A stretch of DNA of 64,000 nucleotides, taken from NCBI GenBank assembly GCA_944384725.1, contig CALWUJ010000001.1:62001-126000 (forward strand), read 5' to 3'. Numbering within the stretch: the stretch's first letter is position 1; each line of letters starts with the position of its first letter. This document shows, piece after piece, positions 58,575-64,000 of the stretch. A program made the position numbers and the translations under genes. The DNA comes from an uncultured Agathobaculum sp. (lineage in GTDB: Bacteria > Bacillota > Clostridia > Oscillospirales > Butyricicoccaceae). The notes below the pieces were generated by a model that had not been told where the DNA came from, made no database searches, and saw only the letters and a program-made list of their open reading frames with translations.

Positions 58575-60029
58575 TTGTCCTCAAAAAACACCATGACGCG
58601 CGACGCAATGCTGTTCCTGCCGGCGAAGGTCATTGAAGGCCTGCTGGTCATTGCGTGCACATCGCTATATACCCACCTGTTTTACGAATCCACCGTCGGC
58701 ACGTTCAACTTCATCAACTTCAACGTGCAGATCGCCTATCTGATTCTGGCAGGCTGGATGGCAAACGCCGCCACCCGTTATGTCGGAGAAGAATTCGGCA
58801 AGGATCAGGGACGCGGCCTGTTCTCCACAGTTTCGACCGTGTATCTTATCATTTGTGCGGCGGTTGCTATTTTCTGCTGCGGCGCTGCCATCTTTCTGCA
58901 TGACCCGCTGTATCTGGGATTCATGACCATGTTTTTCAGTTACACGGTCTTTCAGATTCTCAACTCTGCGCTCATCCAGCTTGGCCGTATGCGCGCCTCT
59001 ATCTCTCTCAGCCTGACCTCTGCTGTACTCAAGCTGCTGGTGGCTTACGGACTGGTGTTCAGCATGCGCAACCCCGCCTCCCCTTTTCCGGCCATCTGCG
59101 CCAATACGGTGGCGGACGGCATTGCCGGCATCGGTGCGGTGATCGCACTCGGTCTGCCGTCCATTGCGCGGCTGCGCTGGTTCTCGCGTGAGCTGTTCGG
59201 CAAATTCCTGCGTTTCGGCGTGCCGCTGATGGGCGTTTCCATTTCGGTCACGCTGCTCAACCAGATTGACAAATATCTGGTCGTTGGCTTTTTCGATATG
59301 GATGCATACGGCATCTATTCCTCCAACAATTCGATCGCTTCCGGCCTATTTACCATGATTTCGGTCGGCATCATGCGCGGTGTCTATCCCGCCGTGCTGC
59401 GCGCATGGCGCGAGGGCGGACGGGATGCGGCCAAGCCCCTGCTCAACCAGGGTGTACGGCTGTATCTGCTGATCGCCGTGCCCGCCGTAGCCGGACTGAC
59501 GGCAGTCGCGCTGCCGATGTCCCGCGTGCTGTTCGCCAAGGGATACGAAGCAGGCGCGCCGGTCATCGCGTACACCGCGCTCGCCATGCTGTTCATGGGA
59601 CTGACGGAATACGCCAACAAGGCATATGAACTCGAACAGTCCACGGTTTCGGTGTTGCAGAACAGCGCAGCCGCAGCGATTATCAAGGTGATTTCCAGCG
59701 TCATCCTGCTGCGTGCTTTCGGCTTCACCGGCGGCGCCATGGGTTCGATCGTTGCCTTTGCGTCTTACTTTGTCATCACCTGCGTGCGTGTGCGTCGCCG
59801 CTTCCTGTTCCATGTTCCCGCCAAAAATCTTGCGCGCATCATCATCAGCGCTGTCTTGTGCGGCGCGGCAGCCTATGGCTGCACGCTGTTTCCGGTCAGC
59901 AATCTTGTGCGGCTTATCTGCGCTGTTCCGGCGGGCGCGATCACCTATGCCGTGTGCATCGTCGCCAGCGGCGAAGGCCGTGCAGAAATGCAGGCAGTAT
60001 TGCGGCGGATACAAAAAACCAATCAGTAA
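58575..60029 (+). CDS. Polysaccharide flippase/exporter (MATE/Wzx-like)
   Basis: 484 aa, 12-14 membrane segments, MOP superfamily. TTG start 8 nt after GAGGG; the ATG at 58593 is too far from any RBS. Features include LLNQIDKYLVVGFFDMDAYG and ALPMSRVLFAKGYEAGAPVI. Probably flips lipid-linked polymer units made by the neighbouring glycosyltransferases; MurJ-type lipid II flipping is the alternative. Confidence 0.87.
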   Translation: MSSKNTMTRDAMLFLPAKVIEGLLVIACTSLYTHLFYESTVGTFNFINFNVQIAYLILAGWMANAATRYVGEEFGKDQGRGLFSTVSTVYLIICAAVAIFCCGAAIFLHDPLYLGFMTMFFSYTVFQILNSALIQLGRMRASISLSLTSAVLKLLVAYGLVFSMRNPASPFPAICANTVADGIAGIGAVIALGLPSIARLRWFSRELFGKFLRFGVPLMGVSISVTLLNQIDKYLVVGFFDMDAYGIYSSNNSIASGLFTMISVGIMRGVYPAVLRAWREGGRDAAKPLLNQGVRLYLLIAVPAVAGLTAVALPMSRVLFAKGYEAGAPVIAYTALAMLFMGLTEYANKAYELEQSTVSVLQNSAAAAIIKVISSVILLRAFGFTGGAMGSIVAFASYFVITCVRVRRRFLFHVPAKNLARIIISAVLCGAAAYGCTLFPVSNLVRLICAVPAGAITYAVCIVASGEGRAEMQAVLRRIQKTNQ

Positions 60030-60041
60030 GGAGGGCCAGCT

Positions 60042-60125
60042 GTGAAGACCCGTATCTGGATCGAACTCGGACTGCTCATTGCCATCATCGTCGGCAACAT
60101 CGTCTATCGCGCCATGGGAAATTGA
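60042..60125 (+). CDS. 27-aa single-span membrane protein
   Basis: GTG start behind AAGGAGGGCCAGCT, the strongest kind of RBS, 12 bp after the flippase stop. Short basic/polar start (VKTRIW), one hydrophobic helix (LGLLIAIIVGNIVYRAM), stop at 60123-60125. A small helper subunit of the flippase is possible. No homologue claimed. Confidence 0.6.
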   Translation: MKTRIWIELGLLIAIIVGNIVYRAMGN

Positions 60126-60169
60126 TCCCTGCCTTGCAGGATGAAATATCTCTTTTTTGCTTAAAAAAC

Positions 60170-60198
60170 TTGTCTAAATCGCAAATCAATGGTATAAT
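60170..60198 (+). promoter_or_regulatory. Promoter of aspS
   Basis: TTGTCT (60170-60175), 17 nt, TATAAT (60193-60198), 45 bp upstream of the aspS ATG. Confidence 0.75.
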
Positions 60199-60242
60199 AT
60201 GACCCTGTATGAAAATGCTGAAATAGAGAGGCGTTAATAATT

Positions 60243-61568
60243 ATGGAAATGATTCACGAAGCGGGCCAGTATGTCGATACCGTAAAGCGCGTGTGCGATG
60301 CGGTCGGCGGCGAAGTCACCTTCCGCGGCACAGTGCACCGCGTGCGCGATATGTCGGACTTTGCGTTCGTCATCATGCGCGTCGAACGCGGCCTGATCCA
60401 GTGCACCTTCCAAGGGGATGAGATCGGTGGTGTCAAGCGTGCCGACATCAAGGATGCCATGGTGCTTGAAGTCACCGGCAAGGTGCAGGAAGAACCGCGT
60501 GCCGAGCATGGCGTTGAGGTTGTGCTGAGCGCAGTCAGCATTCTTGCCCGTCCGTATGACCAGCTGCCGGTACCGCTCGGCAAGAAATATATGGGCCTGT
60601 CGCTCGATGTCGACCTGCCGCTGCGTCCGATCACGCTGCGTCACCCGATCAAGCAGGCAGTATTCCGTGTGCAGGGTGCCATTGCGGACGGCTTTGCGCA
60701 GTATATGCAGTCGCAGGGCTTCACCCACATCCACACCCCCAAGATCGTTGTTGCAGGCGCAGAGGGCGGCGCCAACCTGTTCAAGCTGGACTATTTTGGT
60801 CAGCCGGCTTATCTGGCGCAGTCCCCCCAGTTCCACAAGCAGTATCTGGCCGGCGCGTTCGGCCGCGTGTATGAAGTCGGCAGCGTTTACCGTGCCGAGC
60901 GCCATAACACCTCGCGCCACCTGAATGAATATATCGGTCTGGACTTTGAGATGGCCTATATCGACTCGATGTACGACGTCATGGCGATGGAGACCGGCAT
61001 GCTCAAGGCAGTTATGGCTTATGTCAAGGAGCATTGCGCCGAGGAAATCGCGCTGCTCAAGGCCGATATCCCGGAGATCACTGAGATCCCGACCATCCGT
61101 TTCCATGAAGCCAAGCAGATCATGGAAGAAAAGTACGGTCACAAGTCTAAGAACCGCTACGACCTCAACCCGGACGAAGAAGTGCTGCTCTGCCAGTGGG
61201 CAAAGGAGGAGCACAACAGCGAGTTCGTGTTTGTCACCCACTTCCCGTCTGCCAAGCGTCCGTTCTATGCGATGGACGATCCCGAAGATCCCAAGCTTGC
61301 TCTGTCGTTCGACCTGCTGTTCCGCGGTCTGGAAATCACGACCGGCGGTCAGCGTATCCACGACTATCAGGAGCAGATCAACAAGCTGGAAGCACGCAAG
61401 ATGAACGTCGAGCTGTTCGAATCGTTCACCATGCTGCACAAGTATGGCATGCCGCCGCACGGTGGTCTGGGCATCGGCTTGGAACGCCTGACCATGCAGC
61501 TGCTTAAGCTGAATAATGTGCGCGATGCCTCCATGTTCCCGCGTGACATGAACCGCCTCGAGCCGTAA
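60243..61568 (+). CDS. aspS: Aspartate--tRNA(Asx) ligase, archaeal type
   Basis: 441 aa, class IIb. N-terminal OB-fold (VTFRGTVHRVRDMSDFAFVI), motif 2 VGSVYRAERHNTSRHLNEYI and motif 3 GGLGIGLERLTMQLL. It lacks the GAD insertion domain of bacterial AspRS and is archaeal/eukaryal-like. Such enzymes are often non-discriminating and charge tRNA-Asn with Asp, which GatCAB then amidates. AspRS versus AsnRS cannot be separated by length alone; the HNTSRHLNEY pattern and QSPQFHKQYLAG favour AspRS. Confidence 0.9.
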   Translation: MEMIHEAGQYVDTVKRVCDAVGGEVTFRGTVHRVRDMSDFAFVIMRVERGLIQCTFQGDEIGGVKRADIKDAMVLEVTGKVQEEPRAEHGVEVVLSAVSILARPYDQLPVPLGKKYMGLSLDVDLPLRPITLRHPIKQAVFRVQGAIADGFAQYMQSQGFTHIHTPKIVVAGAEGGANLFKLDYFGQPAYLAQSPQFHKQYLAGAFGRVYEVGSVYRAERHNTSRHLNEYIGLDFEMAYIDSMYDVMAMETGMLKAVMAYVKEHCAEEIALLKADIPEITEIPTIRFHEAKQIMEEKYGHKSKNRYDLNPDEEVLLCQWAKEEHNSEFVFVTHFPSAKRPFYAMDDPEDPKLALSFDLLFRGLEITTGGQRIHDYQEQINKLEARKMNVELFESFTMLHKYGMPPHGGLGIGLERLTMQLLKLNNVRDASMFPRDMNRLEP

Positions 61569-61582
61569 AATCAAAAAAACGC

Positions 61583-61622
61583 AAGCACTGTCGGAATTCA
61601 CAATTCTGACAGTGCTTTTTTG
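61583..61622 (+). terminator. aspS terminator
   Basis: GCACTGTC-G-GAATT/AATTC-T-GACAGTGC hairpin with one mismatch, tail TTTTTTG. Confidence 0.9.
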
Positions 61623-61769
61623 TATGTTATATCTCATCCCATCGCCCATATTCTGGAATTTAACTTGAGTTTGGTAACAAAACAGAAAAAAATCCGGTCA
61701 CGCTGTCACAAAATGCACCTGACTTCCGTTATAACGGGTGAACATGTTCCTAAGAAAGGGGGCGCAGTC

Positions 61770-62306
61770 ATGGACACCCGCCCACTGGATGAGCGCTTTG
61801 CCGAAGGCGGCGAAACCGCGCTCGCAGATGTCATTGCACTATACGGTCAGCCGCTTCTGCGATATTGCCATCACATCCTATGTGATTATCACGAAGCGCA
61901 GGACGCCGTGCAAACCACTTTCATCAAAGCCTATGACAACCATCATCGGTTCCGTCCGGGTACCAGCCTGAGCGCATGGCTGTATCGCCTTGCCTATACA
62001 ACCTGCGTTGACCTATTGCGCCATCGTAAACGCCAGCTGGTCACGCCGCCTCCCACGGCTGCCGATCCGGACTATATTGGAGAGGAATTGCGCAGCGCAC
62101 TCGAAACGCTGTCCCCTGAGCAGCGCGCATTGGTATATAGCCGCGTCATTGAGCAACGCAGCTTTGATGCGCTGGCCGTGATTTACGGTAAGCCAGCCGC
62201 GACCCTGCGCAAACGGTATGAACGCGCACGCAAAAAGCTGGCCCAAGCACTGCAAGGTACGTCGATAGAAAGGAGGAACAAGGAGTATGAAACTCACACC
62301 GGATGA
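61770..62306 (+). CDS. ECF-type RNA polymerase sigma factor
   Basis: 178 aa from ATG 61770 with AAAGGGGG upstream; residues of the longer frame are unlike the family. Region 2 is ALADVIALYGQPLLRYCHHI, DYHEAQDAVQTTFIKAYDN; region 4 is LSPEQRALVYSRVIEQRSFD, AVIYGKPAATLRKRYERARK. It overlaps the following membrane gene by 20 nt, as a sigma/anti-sigma pair would. Confidence 0.92.
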   Translation: MDTRPLDERFAEGGETALADVIALYGQPLLRYCHHILCDYHEAQDAVQTTFIKAYDNHHRFRPGTSLSAWLYRLAYTTCVDLLRHRKRQLVTPPPTAADPDYIGEELRSALETLSPEQRALVYSRVIEQRSFDALAVIYGKPAATLRKRYERARKKLAQALQGTSIERRNKEYETHTG

Positions 62307-63693
62307 TCTGCTAATCCGTCAGGCACTGGAACAGATCGAAACCCCAATGTATGACATTGCCGGTGCTGTGCGCGAACAACGTGCCCGCCGCAGCCGCCGT
62401 ATTCCACTGCGCAGCCCGCAGCGTATTCTGGCTGCCGTCATTGCTGCGGTTTTGCTGACCGCCACTGCAGCAGCTGCTGTGGTGCAGCTTTCCGGTGGCT
62501 GGAACGCACTTTTCGGTCGAAATGTGATGATACCGGATGGCCTTGCTACCCCTGTACGACAAACGCAGGACATCGATGGCTGCATCATCACACTGGAAGA
62601 CGCCATCATCAGCGAAAACGATGTTGCCGTACTCTACTCCTTTCGCTATGCGGACGGCTCTGTTGTCAATCACGATTCGCGTCTTACCCTTTTGGGCAAT
62701 TCCAACCTGCTGATGGACGGTTCGGACGAATACTGCATGTCCTCCAGCGGGATCGGCTCTATGGACAGTCAAGATCCCTCGGTGGAGTACTATTATGAAG
62801 CTTTTTCGCTGAGCGAAGATCCCGGCGACCGGCAGTTGACGCTGACCATTGATCCGGCATCCTGCATGGAGCAAACCGATGCATTGTCTGCCCCGATGGA
62901 TCTTGCCGCAATCTACCGTTCACATCCAGTATCCTATACGGAGGACGATGGCGGAACCCAGCGGCTCACTGCCTTGCAGCAGCAGGACTGCACAAGCGCC
63001 GTCCTGCCGCAGTCCGACCAATGGCCTGAAATCAAGTTTGCAGGCGTCGCCTTTCAGGGCGACATTTTGTGCGCTTCGCTCCGTATGCCCGCCTATGACT
63101 CCTATGACAGCACAGCAGCACAAATCGAAGCCCTGCGGGACATCCGCACCGGTCACCTGTACTATGGCTCGCTGCATAGCTACGGCACCGACGATGACAC
63201 CGAGCTTTGCGAAACCCAGTTTGAAGGTCTGACGGAAGCGGATCTGCCGTATCTGGAGCCGCAAATCTCCTATCGGCGCTATACGCCGCTGACAAATACA
63301 GGCTGGTCGTTTTCTTTCTGCGCACCAAGTGCAAACACGCTGACGCGTGAACTGAATCTGACCATGGCAGAGGGCCTGCAGCTCGATCAGCTGACCATCA
63401 CGCCTTTGGGCGTAGAACTTTCCGGCACCATGCCGATTGATCTCACTTCAGACGAGCCGCTGCAGTTTGATGACCGTCAGACACCGGTGGTTACGCTTGT
63501 TCTGCAAGATGGAACGACCGTGCGCACGGTTTCGCACAGCAAATCACTCGGCACGGATAGTGCAGATCCATCGACCGTAGAGTTTGGCATCGAATACCAA
63601 TACCAGAACGGTTCGGAAAGCCGCCGTTTCCTGCAAACCGAAACGATTTCAGCCATCCGAATCAATGATATTACCATTCCGATAGAAGAGTAG
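62287..63693 (+). CDS. Membrane anti-sigma factor with large extracytoplasmic domain (DUF4179-like)
   Basis: 468 aa, AGGAGG upstream. Cytoplasmic ~45 aa, one membrane helix (ILAAVIAAVLLTATAAAAVV), then LSGGWNALFGRNVMIPDG and a large beta-rich extracellular domain ending FLQTETISAIRINDITIP. This resembles DUF4179 anti-sigma factors of Firmicutes. It would hold the sigma factor at the membrane until an external signal arrives. Confidence 0.82.
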   Translation: MKLTPDDLLIRQALEQIETPMYDIAGAVREQRARRSRRIPLRSPQRILAAVIAAVLLTATAAAAVVQLSGGWNALFGRNVMIPDGLATPVRQTQDIDGCIITLEDAIISENDVAVLYSFRYADGSVVNHDSRLTLLGNSNLLMDGSDEYCMSSSGIGSMDSQDPSVEYYYEAFSLSEDPGDRQLTLTIDPASCMEQTDALSAPMDLAAIYRSHPVSYTEDDGGTQRLTALQQQDCTSAVLPQSDQWPEIKFAGVAFQGDILCASLRMPAYDSYDSTAAQIEALRDIRTGHLYYGSLHSYGTDDDTELCETQFEGLTEADLPYLEPQISYRRYTPLTNTGWSFSFCAPSANTLTRELNLTMAEGLQLDQLTITPLGVELSGTMPIDLTSDEPLQFDDRQTPVVTLVLQDGTTVRTVSHSKSLGTDSADPSTVEFGIEYQYQNGSESRRFLQTETISAIRINDITIPIEE

Positions 63694-63751
63694 AAAGCCC
63701 CGTGGGGGTAAATGAGGCCGGACAGTGTGGGGCTGCTCCGGCTCGGCATAT

Positions 63752-63786
63752 AACAGCCTGCTGATACGCAGGCTGTTCTTTTTTGG
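63752..63786 (+). terminator. Terminator of second sigma/anti-sigma operon
   Basis: AACAGCCTGC-TGATAC-GCAGGCTGTT followed by CTTTTTTGG. The 60 bp before it (GGCCGGACAGTGTGGGGCTGCT) hold nothing recognised. Confidence 0.9.
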
Positions 63787-63917
63787 TTATATTCTTGTGA
63801 AATTTGCACATTGCACAGTTTTTCTGTGTATTTTTTGTGCATGAAATACAAGAAACGGAAAACCCACACCGTTTCCCGCTTCAAAATGATGAAAAATACC
63901 GAATAACGCAAAAAACT

Positions 63918-63946
63918 CTTTCCTTTCTGTATTTTTATGCTATAAT
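63918..63946 (+). promoter_or_regulatory. Promoter of the gene running off the window end
   Basis: Extended -10: TGCTATAAT with TATAAT at 63941-63946; the -35 region is weak (CTTTCC). The following AUG has GGAGG upstream. Confidence 0.6.
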
Positions 63947-63992
63947 GATAGCAGAAAAAGTATTCAGTGCTTTTGAAATGGAGGTAATCATT

Positions 63993-64000
63993 ATGACCAG
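63993..64000 (+). CDS. Start of an unidentified gene (cut by window edge)
   Basis: ATG at 63993 with GGAGG 8 nt upstream; only MT is visible before the window ends. Identity unknown. Confidence 0.6.

Noticed and set aside
1-64000. CRISPR array
   Set aside because: No regularly spaced identical repeats with unique spacers were seen; the repeat pairs found have only two copies.

Overview
The window looks like a chromosomal segment of a Gram-positive Clostridia bacterium, most likely an Oscillospirales/Ruminococcaceae-type gut anaerobe. The evidence is WhiA-RapZ-MurB synteny, DUF512, DUF3783 and DUF177-L32 genes, an Fhs formate-THF ligase, an archaeal-type AspRS, a PurO/PurH split for the last purine steps, strong AAGGAGG-type ribosome binding sites and many intrinsic terminators. 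The assignment is inferred from gene content; no 16S gene is present.

Layout. 1-6.8 kb (minus): murB-rapZ-whiA-dnaE-pfkA. 6.8-12.7 kb (minus): a lipoprotein, then DUF177-rpmF-DUF512-der-plsY-gpsA. 12.8-18.6 kb: RluA-type pseudouridine synthase, RodA, Fhs, and an Lrp regulator coupled to an aminotransferase. 18.7-30.8 kb is an accessory island: a broken GGDEF/EAL gene, a tyrosine-integrase remnant, a large serine recombinase, an SLH-domain surface protein, two small XRE regulators, two paralogous tyrosine recombinases flanking a TnpB gene, a candidate small RNA and a long non-coding stretch ending at a tRNA-Arg. 30.9-44 kb: QueH, a class IV aminotransferase, a thioredoxin reductase-like flavoprotein with TrxA, DUF3783, LysR/MgtC, an intact Cache-GGDEF-EAL protein, RlmD, an ECF sigma/anti-sigma pair and a glycogen branching enzyme. 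44-55 kb (minus): a purine operon purE-C-F-F2-M-N-O-H, two membrane proteins, purD and a hypothetical gene, headed by a leader with an upstream ORF and terminator. 55-60 kb: cell-wall polymer genes (glycosyltransferase, GT4-CsaB fusion, flippase). 60-64 kb: AspRS and a second ECF sigma/anti-sigma pair.

How the genes fit together. Fhs makes 10-formyl-THF, used by PurN and PurH in the purine operon. CsaB-type pyruvylation of secondary cell-wall polymer is the known anchor for SLH domains, which links the 56-58 kb genes with the SLH protein at 22.7-24.4 kb. The thioredoxin reductase-like protein lacks recognisable NADPH motifs and may be ferredoxin-dependent. The most unusual region is the TnpB module at 26.4-28.3 kb. 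It has near-consensus divergent promoters, a palindromic operator candidate, its own XRE regulator, a downstream small-RNA transcription unit, and flanking recombinase paralogues that share a conserved upstream DNA element.
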